From positions 18,742,001 through 18,806,000 of the forward strand of contig NC_092312.1 in NCBI RefSeq assembly GCF_036785885.1: a stretch of DNA of 64,000 nucleotides, read 5' to 3'. This stretch comes from Coffea arabica (lineage: Eukaryota; Streptophyta; Magnoliopsida; Gentianales; Rubiaceae). A program made the translations under genes and the position numbers. The notes beneath the pieces are model-generated. The model made no database searches. It was not told the origin of the DNA and saw nothing but the letters and a program-made list of their open reading frames with translations. Positions 10,943-29,450 of the stretch are shown here, piece by piece; positions within the stretch are counted from its first letter, which is position 1, and the number at the start of each line of letters is the position of its first letter.

Positions 10943-13900
10943 ATGGCTGAGGAGGAAGCTAAATTATCAGCAGACTCCATCAGATGTAATGATACAGAAA
11001 TGGAAGACAGAGATGAAGGGGAAAATGAAAAGTTTTATGAAGATATTGAAGCTCCTAAGTTCGTTGATTTTACTGTCCCAGATCCTTACCGTCCTGATGA
11101 TCGGTATTGGTTCTGCTTGCGTGTGGGTAAGTCTTTGAATTTGGTCTTCATTTACTAAATTTTATTGGTATTTGAAGTTATTTTTAGTATAGCAGTTATA
11201 GAGTTATTTTGCTATATTTGGTTTTGAAGCTGAGCTCCTGTCATTTAATTATACAGATTTATTTCGTCAAGATTCCTTTTGGGAAGTCTGTGGATTGGTA
11301 GAGTTGGCTACGGATACTTACAGATTGAGTTTATCCCTTCAAATATTCCTGTAACTGCATAGTCTATCTATTTTTTGAGAAGCAGTATTGTTCAGCTTTG
11401 ATCTATTCAACATTACATTTCAGCTTGTCTTCTTCTTTAATAGGTTGTACAAGTTTCAGTGTAGCTGTTTGGAATCTGCTTTTATGTAGGCATTTATGCA
11501 TGTATAGATAACATGTGGACATTCATCACTCTTACATTACCAAAATCTTGTCCTCCGTCAGGAAAGCTGTTGGGGGAATTTTTTTTTTCCTTTTTTTTGG
11601 GGTTGGGGAGGGGATGTTGTTGCTTTGCAAAGAAGAATCATAACTTAGAAATCTCCAGACTTGATGAATGTAGTAGGACGATTAAGCTTTTTGTGTGTGT
11701 GTGTGTGTGTTTTTTTTTGCTGTTTACCTTGTTTCTGTCACAGGATGTGACCAGAAGCACGAGGAAGAAATGGATTCTGAAGCAATTTACAAGAATTTTG
11801 TCCTTCGGGTTAGTGCTATTTCGTGGTTTCTTAGCTCAATTGGCACAGCTTAGACATGGATTGAACAACTTGCACTTCTGGTTCACACAGGTAATGGCAG
11901 CAAGAAGTCCCAATGTAAGACTTCACAAGGCGCTGAACAGAAATTGTTCAAGGTTAGTGCAAAAACTTTTTAGTACTTTCATGCCTATTGTAACATAACG
12001 TTTCCATCCATGTGATTGGCTTTTTTAACTGAGGTGAATTGATCTTTACTTTCAGTAGAAACATGAAATGTCCGCTTTCAGCTCCCCCAAAATCTTCCAA
12101 GTCTAGAATGTCAAGATTAGCTATCATATCATCCATGTCTAAAAAGATTGGCGCTGACAAAGAGAAGGCCAAAGTTAATTGTACCCCAAAGACCAAGGGA
12201 AAACAAGTTGCTGCAAAGTATCTTACAACTCCTAGGAACAAAAACTGCATGCAAAATCAAAATGCCTTTCGAAGTGTTCAGAACCCAAAGCCACCTAGTG
12301 TTGCCGTGCCAAAATGCCGGGTCGTTGCAAAGGCTCTGATCTTTCACTCCCCAAAGACAGCCATTAGTATGAAGAAATCTGTGGAATTGCGCACTCCTTT
12401 AACAAAATTGTGTGAAGGAATGAAGAAGCTTGAGGTATCTAGTCAGAGAAAGCCTGTACTTGGTTGTTCTAGCAAACAACCAAAGCAGCTCGGACATAAT
12501 TCTCAGAAGTCACTGCCACAACATTCTTCAACAAGACAGAAAGGTTCCAACAAGGAAAAGTGCAGAGCAAAGATCTCACATAAGTTAAATACTACTCAAA
12601 TCAACCATGATCCTAAATCTTTGAGATCTCTAAACAGCAAGAGCAAGGACAAATTGAGCAAAGAGTTCAACACAAAGATTTCTTCTGCTAGGGTAACTAA
12701 GGCAAAATCAAGAGTTGACAACAGAAAGCGTCCTGTAAAAGAAGCAGCCTGTCCAATCTCACATGAGCCACTATCAACAGAGTTGGAGTCATGTGCTGCC
12801 TTGAGCCATGAACTGAACCATTCACCAAATTTGGCACTAGCAAATGAGGGAGGGAAATATCTTCCAAAATTACAAGCTTCATGTAAAGAAAATGATGCGA
12901 TTCAGGAAAATGTGCGAGAAAACGACAGTAGTACAGAAGTGAGCTCAAGGAACGGAGAGAATTTGAATAATGTTTTGTCACAGCAAGACAATTCACTTTG
13001 CTCAAGACGTCAAATTGAAATATCACTCGGCGATGACAAGGAAAATGCTTCAGCCTTAGATGATAAGAGGTCTGGAAACTGTTTATATTTATATAGAGTA
13101 ATTCTCTAGACATGCTTCTATTTATTCACTTCCTAAATCATGTTTAATGGTGGTGCTCATTTACATTGAATCGCAGAAATTACGACAAGAAGGATCAGTC
13201 AGGAAGAAAAATTCTTGGCACACAAAATTCTGATGGAAAAATGGTTTGTTTCTTTTTTCTGTATAAATATTTCCATATTACCAGAGGATTCCAATCTGTC
13301 TCAGTTTCCTGCACAATTTTTTAGGTCATTGAAGCAATTGATAAGGACGTGAAAGGGCCCATTGTTGGTGCTCCAGGAATGAAGTTGAAGCTAAAACCCA
13401 CACATCCTAAACCTTTCAGGCTAAGAACTGATGTAAGCTGCTTTGAACATATGAAACTAGCTTCTGGAGGAACTGATGCTGCCTGGAAACCTCTAATACT
13501 AAAAGTTTGGTTTGCAGGAAAGAGGAATTCTTAGAGAAGCCAACTTGGAGAGGAAAAATCAAGCCATAACTCCTCAAAATGAAGCTGCCGTAGTTTCAAG
13601 ATTTCAAGGCGGAGACTTGCAGGGACAACATGTTGATATTCAAGTGAGTTCTTCTTCTTCTTCTTGTTTTTTTCTCCCATTCTTTCTTCTTTGTGAAAAG
13701 TTGTATGCTGAGTTCAGGGGCTTTGCTTTGTCTGTTTAAGAGTTCATACGTGCAGAACTGTTGAAAGTCTATTAACACCTTATCCTACTCGTGCAGAACG
13801 AAATAGCTTCACTAAAACGTACACATCGGCAAGTAAGAACGAAAACACCTACTGGTCCTAGTAGAGTTAAACGCTCAGAGCAACAAGAACTGAAGCCTGA

Positions 13901-14320
13901 AAGTAGCACAAGTCAAGCGTCAGACTACGACTTGAAGAAGACGAAATCTTCTTCAAGACGTGTTCTGCAACCACAGAGGTGAGAAACTAAAATAACTTGG
14001 TTTAAATAGGGTTTACAAGCAAAATGGTCTTGTGGACTAACTTGTTTGATCACCTCTACAGGCACTTCTCAGTTACCACAGAGGCAAGGACTCCAGACAA
14101 ACTACTCGGTGTTATAATGGAAACTTCTTCAGGAAAATCAAAACCTGAGGAAGTGGAAAAGCCATGTAAGAAGGGTACTACTATACCTACTGTGGTCAGA
14201 CCTAGAGCTCCAGCTTGTCCAAGGTCACTATCACGCGGAAGAAGGCCTGTTACCATCCCCAGGGAGCCAAACTTCCATAGATCCCATATGCCAACGAGTC
14301 ATGCTGAAAAAGTTTCATAA
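10943..14320 (+). CDS. TPX2-family cell-cycle microtubule-associated protein
   Basis: Nine exons: 10943-11126, 11744-11808, 11891-11952, 12056-13069, 13177-13243, 13325-13432, 13518-13643, 13797-13978, 14062-14320. All introns are GT-AG and the frame closes at 688 residues. The N-terminal part has an acidic run, then IEAPKFVDFTVPDPYRPDD (residues about 34-53), like the short aromatic Aurora-binding motif region of TPX2 relatives, and YWFCLRVGCD, which resembles the plant proteins described as cell-cycle-regulated microtubule-associated proteins. The long middle exon is rich in Lys, Ser and Thr, consistent with a disordered microtubule-binding region. The C-terminus holds VTIPREPNFHRSHMPTS, a TPX2-like PREPxFH motif. 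The likely role is spindle or phragmoplast microtubule organisation. The start is the first ATG in frame after a pyrimidine-rich leader. Family is fairly secure; the exact member is not. Confidence 0.82.
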
Positions 14321-15088
14321 ATACTTGTCATCGTTGTACCAGCTGAGTGTACCATATCTTCGTGTTCAATTATTTATTGAATTCTTTGCGTTGCTGCATC
14401 TTATACATGCTGATTTTGTTTATCATTATGTATTATTTAGGGTACTGTGGTTTTTCTTTGTAGAAACATATGGAAGTTGAAGGAAAGTTTCCTGATATTT
14501 GTTTGTTAAAAGACACAGTATATCTATCGCGTGATTTATGTAAGTGAACTCATTATTTAATAACAGGTGAGGGGTGGGATTTTTCATTCAAAGCCATTTA
14601 AATGTCAATTTGGCCAGCTAATGCTGTTAAAAATGATGGAATTGTTGACTGCCACTAATGGAACCCTTGCAACAAGCACTAAAGTTAGGGCTAAGATAAA
14701 ACAAAACCTAATACAACTGCAGAATCCAAAATGAAAGGGAAAACAAAAAGAGATTATTTGTGAGATTTTTTGTGATGCGATGTATGTGAGATAAAAAGGT
14801 AATTGAAAATATAAAAAAAAATGAGTTGAAAAATATATTTATGATACAAACGAAATATTATTTGAGATAATTGGCTATCCAAACAAATCCAAATGGGCTT
14901 CTTATTCCTGTAATAATTATTTCGTTTAGTAACCCAAGTGGGTAGAATGCATGCTGCATTACCAAGATTAACATACGTAAAAAAGATCAGGGTACGAAGT
15001 TTGAATGGTTGGAAACCACATTGGTTAAAAAGAGGGCCGCATCTCAACACATTTCCACGATTCAACGACCAGCAGTGCAGCCAGCCAT
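14321..15088. other. Intergenic between convergent 3' ends
   Basis: 768 bp separate the stop codons of the TPX2-family gene and the convergent aminopeptidase gene. It should hold both 3' UTRs. The third copy of the small TTTGGATAG MITE occupies about 14754-14893. Confidence 0.6.
14754..14893. mobile_element. Small MITE, TTTGGATAG family, copy 3 (inverted)
   Basis: Reading the other strand gives GGATTTGTTTGGATAGCC, ATTATTTGAGATAATATTT-like and CACATACATCGCATCACAAA segments shared with the copies at 2107 and 9529. It lies in the 3' region between the convergent genes and could be transcribed in their 3' UTRs. Confidence 0.55.
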
Positions 15089-20856
<5,768 letters not shown>

Positions 20857-21539
20857 TTGGAAATGGGATTATTACGCTAATAGTGCTGCTTGATTTTGAT
20901 GATTAATGTGCTGGTATGAGTACTGTTCACCAATGCCAAATTGTTAAAGCTGAATTATAAAAAATGTGTTGGTACAGCGAAATTGTCTTTTTCGTTGTTT
21001 TTCTTTTTTAGTATTTGTATTGTTTGTCTACATGGGATTATGTCGTGGAGGGTCAGGATTGACTTTGACTAATGTTTGCCCCATTTATTTTTGGAGAAGA
21101 GCAGATGTACTAAATCCAATTCCTAACCTCAATCCTCAAATATCCTATCCTACACTACATAAACCGTGGAAGGCCGATGAACAGTGATTTGTACCGGCTA
21201 TTTTGTAATTTGGTTCACATTTTTCCCCTTTGTTATCTTTTTCGAGCTGGAAGCTTCTTTGAGTCCTATTTTCCTTCGATTCATTTCCCCTTGTTGATTT
21301 TCTTTTGGACTATTTTGTCCTTTGTCCTGGGTATCCTGTTATTTACACATGCATTTTGGACATCCTGGTCTTTTTCATGCTTTGGGGGCCATGAGATAGC
21401 GTATGTTTCTCATCATTCTGTTCACCGCAAGATAACCATATTATCTTCAAGTAAAATCCATTTCTACACATATTTGCCTGCCGCCATTTTTGCTCTTGTT
21501 TTGAGCATCTATGAATTGAAGCAGCTCTTTGTGTAGATG
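20857..21539. other. Promoter side of the aminopeptidase gene
   Basis: Upstream region of the minus-strand aminopeptidase gene, with purine-rich tracts just downstream at 20594-20645 inside its first intron. Short frames at 20966-21187 and 21177-21536 are T-rich and resemble nothing known. The 5' end of the Helitron that finishes at 22985 may lie in here. Confidence 0.4.
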
Positions 21540-22985
21540 TCATTGCCAGCATATAGTGCATGCATGCCGCGTGTATTTTGCGTGGATAATCAGCTGCATT
21601 GAGCTTATCTTTCGGTGTTATTCAGTTTGAGATTTGAGCCATCTTGTTTCATCTGCAGTAGATGTTAATGTCAGGTTTCTCCATTATCCATATTGTGGTC
21701 TATTGTTTATCGGTTTCAATTTCTTTTTTGAGCTATCTGTGTGCCTCTTCTGTTTGCGTTCCACTCCGTTTCTTAGCAACTCCACTCTTCTTGCATCAAC
21801 GTCATTAATGTTATATATATTGCATGCATGCCGCGTGTATTTTGCATGGATTGCCAGCTATCTTCAGCTAATCTTTCATTCTTATTACATTAGACATTTG
21901 AGCCATCTTATCTCATCTGTACTCCTCGTTGATGTGAAGTTTCTCCATTATTCTCATTGCTTTTCTTTTTATCTTCTATTTTTTCTGTCTTTTGCAAAAA
22001 CTATACAAATTTTCTGCGCTTTTGCTTCGTTTGCCTCTTGCGTTTTGTCTTCCTTTTTGTTACTGGTGAGTTACGATCTTAATTTATCTCTCCTTTGTCT
22101 CGCTTTTTTCTGTGTCCATGCTTCTTGCTTGTGATGAATTTTTCCATGCATGTTGTGTTCTGTATACATACGTTTTTCTTTCTCTCTTTTAACTACCTTT
22201 CAGAGTTGTCGCCCTTCTTTTTCTTTGTGATTTTTGAATAGCTGAACATTTTTTCCATTTCTCTGCTATGGTATTTTTATATCCTTCCACCTTTTACTTC
22301 TGCTCTTAGTTATTTTGCCATAAGGTACTTTAGCTTAAGAATTAATATTTTGCAGTTTTCCCTTCTGCAAGTACGTTTGCTCCTAATTTCTGTTTCTCTT
22401 TTTTCTTGAACCCTTATAATTCCCTGTGTTATTTATGATTTCCTGTATTTCTCTTTCTTTATGGCAAGAACGCTTTTTGCCATCAGAATTCCCTACAACT
22501 CCACCATCTTTCCTCAAAACCACCACCACAGACATCCCATCTTCAATCGAACAAGCTTCGTCGACTTCCACTCCAACATCAGCTTTATCTGTTGTGCCAG
22601 TCGATCAAAGCAGTGACAAAGGTCCCTCATCTTCAGTGAAGAGAAATCTTGAAGAAGAACTGGCAAAAACAACAAAACATGCAAAGCTCGATTAAACTCT
22701 GCAGTCAAAAGAAAAAATGACAAAGCTCCAAGAATCATCAACCCAAAAACAGCAACTAAGCATGAATTACTTTTGCTTCAGACAACGGATTGCTTTTGTT
22801 ATTCTGGTGATGAGTTAGCACTTTTGACATTTTCAGCTCTATATATGTGTTTCTAATCACCAGAATATACTACTTTATGTAAATTACCTTGACATGTTTA
22901 CAAATATCACCTACCTCTACTAAAATCGCTCCTATTACTGTATAATAGGGGCACCCCGCGTCAAACGCGGGGTCTCACCACCTAG
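21540..22985 (+). mobile_element. Non-autonomous Helitron, 3' end defined
   Basis: The 3' terminus is clear: hairpin CCCCGCGT-CAA-ACGCGGGG (22954-22972), then a short spacer and CTAG at 22982-22985, followed by T. This is the Helitron terminal hairpin plus CTRR end inserted before T. Upstream are two diverged direct repeats about 270 bp apart, sharing GCATGCATGCCGCGTGTATT (about 21560 and 21820) and GAGCCATCTT. A short frame at about 22490-22695 ending KRNLEEELAKTTKHAKLD resembles the tail of RPA-like proteins carried by plant Helitrons. The 5' TC end was not found; the start given is only where the repeats begin. Confidence 0.65.
22490..22695 (+). pseudogene. Possible C-terminal fragment of a Helitron RPA-like protein
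   Basis: A frame following a possible acceptor (CATCAG, about 22489) encodes a Ser/Thr/Pro-rich linker (TTTTDIPSSIEQASSTSTPT) and the basic-acidic tail SSVKRNLEEELAKTTKHAKLD, then a stop. Single-strand-DNA-binding RPA70-like proteins encoded by plant Helitrons end in comparable Ser-rich linkers and KR-x-L tails. No OB-fold is visible upstream. The resemblance is from memory and the call is tentative. Confidence 0.35.
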
Positions 22986-23521
22986 TTCCAATCTACGCGC
23001 ATTCAACCCTTAATTTTTAAGGAACTTCTTGGGTTCCTTAATTTATTTGTAATAGGGAGAGAGATAGGAACTCTACAGACCCTATTTCAAGATGCATCTT
23101 CTCCACAGTCACAGCAAAATTTGTTTGGATGCCTGTTTTCTGCCCTTTGTCACAATTTCTTGATTTGATGTTTGTACCACTCAGACCATAGTCCAATATA
23201 ATTCAACATTTTTTACTGGAAAAGAAATGGGAAAGAACGCATATCAATGGATATATCTCCTTCACATTAAACAGGTTGCACCTTGGTTACAGATAATGAA
23301 GCTAACTGTCAATGAATATCTCAGAAAATCAAATTAAAACTCGCAAGTAAAACACTAAAGATGCTTTTTTTTTCTTGTAATTTATACTTGTTATTTCATG
23401 AGGAGCTGAAATATGCTTGCAGGCCAGTTTACTAATGAGTCTGAACATAGAGCTAGACCTGAAGTAAGTGCAACATTACTGAACAGAATGTCATCTCCAT
23501 ATTTACAGGCGAGATTGTATA
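22986..23521. other. 3' flank of the receptor kinase gene
   Basis: Holds a short hairpin (AAGGAAC ... GTTCCTT, about 23020-23040) just past the Helitron end and probably the 3' UTR of the minus-strand receptor kinase gene. Nothing else recognised. Confidence 0.5.
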
Positions 23522-26500
23522 TCAAAATTGACTGCTACCACTAGTAGTACTACTACTTCTGTAAAGCACCTCCTTATTCTTGCAATTGTAGACCTCTCTA
23601 GTATTCACTACGATGCTGCTGAGTTTACAGGGCTCTGCATTTTCCAGCATCTGAACTACCATTTTCATTGAGGGTCTCAACACCGGAGTTCTTGAGGTGC
23701 AGTGAATTGCAATTTTCAGTACCTTGACAGCATCTTCTCTCAGAGCCTCTGAAATGCTCTTGTCCACCAGCTCAATTGTCCTGTGTTCGCTTCTCAGTTT
23801 GCTGTAAATCCAAGAAACTATGTCCTTATTGTCCCCAAACTCTGGTTCTACTGGTTTCTTTCCAGTTACCAATTCCATTAAAACCACCCCGAAGCTGTAT
23901 ACATCACTTTTCTCGTTAACGCTGCAGGCATAGGCATATTCTGCAACCAGAAAAATAAATGTAGATTACGGTAGTATTCTGTTACTTGCGATCATGCAAT
24001 GTCCATCATGGTTGATTACGAGGACATCACAATCGTAAATTAGGTACATAATACGTAAGCTGAAAGCTAAAAGTTATCTGTAAACACGGAGCATCCAAAG
24101 CAATTAACAACTGAAAAGTGATGTTTGAGTCACCAACCTGGGGCAATATAGCCGGGTGTCCCTGCAATGACGTGCGTTGACTCCCTAGCATTAGGTTCAT
24201 TGGCCTGCAAAATCTTGGCTAGTCCAAAATCTGCTATCTTAGGCTTGAGATCAGCATCCAACAAAATGTTGCTGGACTTTACATCTCGGTGTATGATTGG
24301 TCTATCACAGCCATGGTGCAGATACTCCAGTCCCTTAGCAGCCCCAAGCGCAATTTCATATCTTGCCATCCAATCCATCTTGATCCTCTGGCCTGTGTGC
24401 AACCTATCCCACAAGCTCCCATTAGGCAGGTATTCATAGACCAGCAAATTTGAGTCCTCAGTTGTGATGCTACAGTACAGTTTCACCACATTTACATGCC
24501 TCGCGGAGCTTAAAGTGGCAACCTCAGCATCGTATTCCTTTGATCTGCCCTTGCCCTTGCCCTTTGCCAGGATTGCTGCGGTGCTCCGGCAACTATTTCT
24601 GGAAACTGAATCTTGATTCCATATGTGCTTCACAGCCAACTGCATTCCACAGTGTAGGACGACTTTATAAACATTACCAGATCCACCTTTGCCAACTAAA
24701 TTTTCGTGCTTAAGGGCCTTCAGAATTTGCTCTTCACTGAAGCTTAATACATAGAACAGCTTCATATCCCAAGAATCAGATCGCTTTACTGGAATTTCCC
24801 CATTTTTGTGTCTAAACCTCAAAAATAGGCAGCATGTTAGTGTCACAATCAAGACACAAGCAATGGCTATGAAGCAATATATCACTGTTTTAATCTTCCC
24901 GGACATGCCTGAATCTGATGAACAAAACCTGAAACTTCTAAGGCTTTCACTGCAGAGGCCAGAGTTTCCATCAAAGCTACCATTAAAAGCATCTATTGAT
25001 AAAGAATCTGGGATGTGCCCAACCAACCTATTGTTTGACAAATCAAGAAGGTTTAGAGGTAGTGATGTAAAGCTCAGAGGAATCTCACCAACGAATTGGT
25101 TGTTTGAGAGATTTAGGAAGTTCAAGCTTGGAAGGGAACCGAGGCTAGCTGGAATATTCCCAGAAAATGAGTTGTGTGCCAGATTTATGTCATTGAGAGA
25201 AGCACAGGAACCCAATGAATCTGGAACAACACCAGAAAATGAGTTAAATTCCAAATGAAGATAACTCAATTTCTTCAAGTTGCCTATCGTTGCTGGAATT
25301 TCTTCAGACAACTTATTTGAGGTGATATCAATCTTAACCAATGAAGCAGCTTCCGATATTCTCTGAGGTAGTTCACCAGAGAACTGATTGTTGGCCAGGA
25401 GCAACTCTGCTAGAGACTTGGCATCACCGATACTTGGCGCAACAGGTCCCTCAAATTGATTCAAGTTGAGATCAATTATAGTTACCTTTGGCAGACCCCA
25501 AATTCCACTGGGAACTTCGCCTGAAAGTGAATTGTTGCTTACACGTAAACGAGTTAAAGATAGACAATTACCATAAGAGGCTGGTATTCCACCAGTGAAT
25601 CCGTTCTGAAGCATCAAAAGTTTAGACAATTTGCCGCCCTTGCACATATCAGGTGGTATAGGACCGGTCAGAAAATTACCAGAAACATCAATGTAGAGAA
25701 ACTCTGACCATGATCCGATCTTCTCAGGAAGAGGTCCCGTTAACTTGTTAGTGTAAAGTGAGAATTCTGTGAGGAACTTTAACTCTCCAAATTCTTGAGG
25801 AACCTCACCTGAAAACTGATTCTCAAAAAGTTGTAAAGATGCCAGTTGTGTTAAGGATCTTAGCTCTGAAAGATCGCCCTCGATATAGTTGGTTGAAACA
25901 TCAAATTTTACAAGGTTAGTGAGATTTCCAAATCCCACTGGAATCTTTCCCGTGAGTCCATTAGTGTACAGCTCAAGTTGGTTAAGCTTGCTTAGTCTGG
26001 TAATCCCATTTGGGATGCTACCGACCAAGTTATTGTAGGATAGCTCAAGATTTTCGAGCAGCGTGAGATTCCCAATGCCATCTGGAATTTGGCCCTCAAT
26101 GCTACAATTTGAGAGGTAAATCCAATACAACTTCTCCAGTTTTAGCAGTTCCAAAGGGAATGGACTCCTATCAAAATCATTGTCACCTAGGCTCAAAAAA
26201 CCAAGACTGGTAAGATTTGCTAATGAGCTCCAAGGAAAAGAACCCGAAAATCCACAGTGGTTTAAGTTCAAGAGCTCCAATTTGGTTAAAGATGACAAAT
26301 CAGGGACCTTTCCAGAAAAGTAGTTCATGCCTAAATCCAAATGCTGCAAGCTAGTGCAATTAGACAAGTGATCACTGATGCTTCCATACAAAAAGTTCGA
26401 TCCCAGAGATATTTTCTCGAGTGATTCGAGGGAGCATATTAGATCAAAAGAAACAGGCCCTGACAAATTTTGCAAAGAAAGATTGATTTCTGTTACCTTG

Positions 26501-26718
26501 TGGTTGGAGTCACAAGTCACGCCAGTGAAGTTGCATGCTGAATTTTGCCAGGTCCATGTATCAAAAACAGGCGAATCTGCACTCCGGAGAGTTGATTTCA
26601 GCTGCATAAGTACTCCAACATCATCACTCTGGGATTTGGAGATCAGGAAAAGGAAAAGGGCGCATATCAAGTAAACATTTGAAGAAAACCAGCGCCGGAA
26701 AATGGAACATTCGGCCAT
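23522..26718 (-). CDS. LRR receptor-like kinase, subfamily XI (RLK7/HAIKU2 clade)
   Basis: Plasma-membrane receptor kinase with two exons, 26718-24138 and 23940-23522, joined in phase to give 999 residues. In order: a hydrophobic signal peptide (about 1-32); an LRR N-cap with paired cysteines (ACNFTGVTC); about 20 leucine-rich repeats (70-590); a cysteine pair after the repeats; a membrane span around VIYCFIAIACVLIVTLTCCL (about 617-636); and a kinase domain with GKGGSGNVYKVV, AVKHIW (ATP lysine), HRDVKSSNILL (RD-type catalytic loop), DFGLAKI and GTPGYIAPEYAY. The intron falls in the APEYAY motif, a usual place in this subfamily. The C-terminal ENAEPCKLSSIVV resembles RLK7 and HAIKU2 tails; which of the two it matches best is undecided. 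RLK7 relatives perceive PIP-type peptides and HAIKU2 acts in seed size. The domains look intact. A TTGACC W-box core lies about 220 bp upstream (near 26935, + strand). Confidence 0.93.
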
Positions 26719-29433
26719 CACGGCAGCTGGTAAACATTCACCAAGGAGGACTTCTGGTGACTGATGTGTTTGCCAGAGAATGTGGAAATATGACTCCTAA
26801 GAGACGTAACTGCACTGCTTGCATGTAGCAGCACAGCAAGGTTGGCTGGAAATTAATTGATGTGAGAAAGTCTTGAGTCAGCTTTCACACAGTCCCATAC
26901 TGACGTGTCCACAAAATCTTTTGTTGACCCGAAATTTGGCTCACCGAATTAAGATTAATCAGTTCAATCACTCAATGTCAAGAGTGTCCAAAAAAAAAAT
27001 GAAAAAGGTAAATCTAGTTGGTTTTGGCCAATGAGAAGAGAATTTAGCATAGTACAGAACGTAAGACAGAGGAGGGTGTGCAGAATGATCTTTCACTTCC
27101 AATTTTCACATTGGCTGGCGGTTCCCCACAGATTTATTTGTTGTTGCACTCAGTTTCCAGGATGCTCCCCCTACACTCTCTTTGCTCAATTCTGGTCTTC
27201 TACTTGCGTATGCTAAATAGGCGTTGTTAATCAACCAACTGATACTACTCAACAACCGCAAGGTGACAAGAGAAGAAGTTTCACTTGATATGTTTATTAG
27301 TTACTGATTATGCTATCTACAGCAAAGAACATGAAAGAACCTAATTTAGACGGTCGTTTGTACTTCCTACATGAATGGATGAACAAGGGCTTCATTAGCA
27401 GAAGGTTCCTTCATGTTCTTCTTATCTGTCAAAAAAAAAAAGAACAGAAAAGAAAGACAAGGCGCGACTCCATTTTGATTTTTCAGTGAAGTAGATACGA
27501 TGAACTAGTTCAAGCATTATCTTCACCATTCAATGTGCTACTGTATCTCAAATTCGTTAGACCCTGCTCATGTTCTTTAAATTATCGGACGAGGACCCTC
27601 TGTGCATTAAGATTTTAGGGGAGCTGTGCAACTGTACATCAACCATCAGTAAGTCGCACAAAAAAATTGAATTGGGAAAATCATTCAATGATTTACTGCC
27701 ACATTTGAAGAAAGAAATGATTGCCATTTTATTGTTGACGGATGCATTGAAAGAGAGATAAAGGACTAGAAAAGCTATAGTTTGACTCAGATTGAAACTG
27801 CTGCCTGGTTTTGTTTGATTCCACGACTAAAAGTTGTGGGCTTGCTAGAAGTTACCGGGAAGGATATAGGAATAATGTCATCAGTCATCATCAGGGTAGC
27901 GGGGTCGCTGAAAAATTGAGAGAAAGGACAAACAAAAGTGGAAATGTCGGGCCGTCGACTAGTGAAAATATGAAGCACGGCTCGGAAGCTAAGGACTAAC
28001 GGCCGCCTACTTTGACTCTCTCTCTATCTGTCGCCTTTCAGTTTGCAGCTGCCACTTTCTGCCACTTATTTGCGTACTCACACGGCTCTATCACTCAAAA
28101 GTCAAATGAAAAAAAATAAAAAAGAAGTAGAAATCAAAGGAAAATGAAAGAAGAAACGCGAGAGAAATGATCCCAAGTTGGCTATGGAAATTCCCATCAC
28201 CATTCACCAGGACAAGGGGTCGGTGGAAGAGTTGTGTATTTGGTTGATAATTAATTGAGAATGAACCAAAGAATTATATGCTGATATAAGTTGACTAATT
28301 GAGATGGTAAGAAATAATTATTGCCTGACTAAAGATCGTGCATTCAAAGATATATGAAATCACAGTCGATATGAGAATTAATTTGGTGGGCAAACTGCAA
28401 GAGCATTTATGGTTCGGAAGCAAATTGTAAGAACATTTATTGTTTCAGAAACATGTCCTAACTCGTGATGATAATCAAAATCGAATCGATTCAAACTTTT
28501 TATTAAAAGAAAAGAATTTTATGTACAATCATTAAAAAAAAAAAAGAAAAAAATTCAATTGAGTAAATTGCATGTGTTTAGATTTGGAGGAAATTCGAAA
28601 TTCTAAACATGGCCCGGAACCAGAAGGAGGAGACCATAACAGGCACATAATTATTCGATTTATTGACGCATAATGACATACTTTTCTAGAAATCATGAAC
28701 ATCTTCCTTTCTTGAAAAAGTTGGATGGTAGTTTATTAGTAGTTTCTTTCCGTCCACAAGAAAAGAAGGGTGCAAATGTAATTGGGCATAATGATGGGGT
28801 CCGCCAGGGGAATTCTGTTAGGCTCAACTATAGCTCGCGGAAATAGAAAGACGATGTGACAATACTAGCCGCTCTGGCAAAAAAAACCTTTTCCCTTGTT
28901 GCTTCTTTTTCCCTTATTACCGTATGATGATGAATGCCTTTCTTTGAATTGGAATTTTAAAAAAGAAGGCAGGAAAGATGCACGAACCTCCGCAGCAGGG
29001 AAGCGATCTTATCATTTCCTGCCCCGATCATCTCATTGACTCTGAGATTTTGAAGAGGACATCGTAGAATATATGCCGTGAAATGGCACCTTCAAATTGA
29101 CTTTTGCGTTTCCTCCTATTCTCAATTGTTTTAGATTTTATAAAATTTGATTATAAAAAATTAATTACAGAAAATAATTAGAATTAACAAAAAATTACCC
29201 TTTAGATAATTTTTAATTTTAGTTTTATTAGTCATTAAAAAATCTATAATAAAAATATATAAACAATCAACAATACCACAAAACTTGATTATTCAAAGTC
29301 AAAATTTATAATCAATTAAAATAATCAACTGAGAACAAACCCGTAAAAAAAAAGATGAAGCACAATTGCTTTCTTTTTTTTTTTTTTTTTCAGGGCAACG
29401 TCCAATAGTGAGACTCCTCATTTGCTATTGCAT
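26719..29433. other. Intergenic, includes the receptor kinase promoter
   Basis: About 2.7 kb without a supported gene. Frames at 27031-27216, 27570-27761 and 27811-27999 are short and their products are not recognised. A-rich and T-rich runs are common. The right end carries a T tract just before the SINE. Confidence 0.5.
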
Positions 29434-29450
29434 GTACAATAATTCACAAT

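Noticed and set aside
11513-11998. 161-codon plus-strand frame
   Set aside because: It reads through introns 1-3 of the TPX2-family gene; the spliced exons in other phases explain the region.
12697-13113. 138-codon minus-strand frame
   Set aside because: Antisense shadow of the long fourth exon of the TPX2-family gene.
21634-22134. 166-codon hydrophobic plus-strand frame
   Set aside because: T-rich DNA translates to Phe/Leu/Ser-rich pseudo-membrane segments; it spans the diverged repeats of the Helitron and has no family resemblance.
24806-25258. 150-codon plus-strand frame
   Set aside because: Antisense shadow of the LRR region of the receptor kinase; the periodic LRR codons produce it.
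27570-27999. Two 62-63-codon plus-strand frames with some protein-like character
   Set aside because: Too short, unrecognised, and no GT-AG partners that extend them were found.
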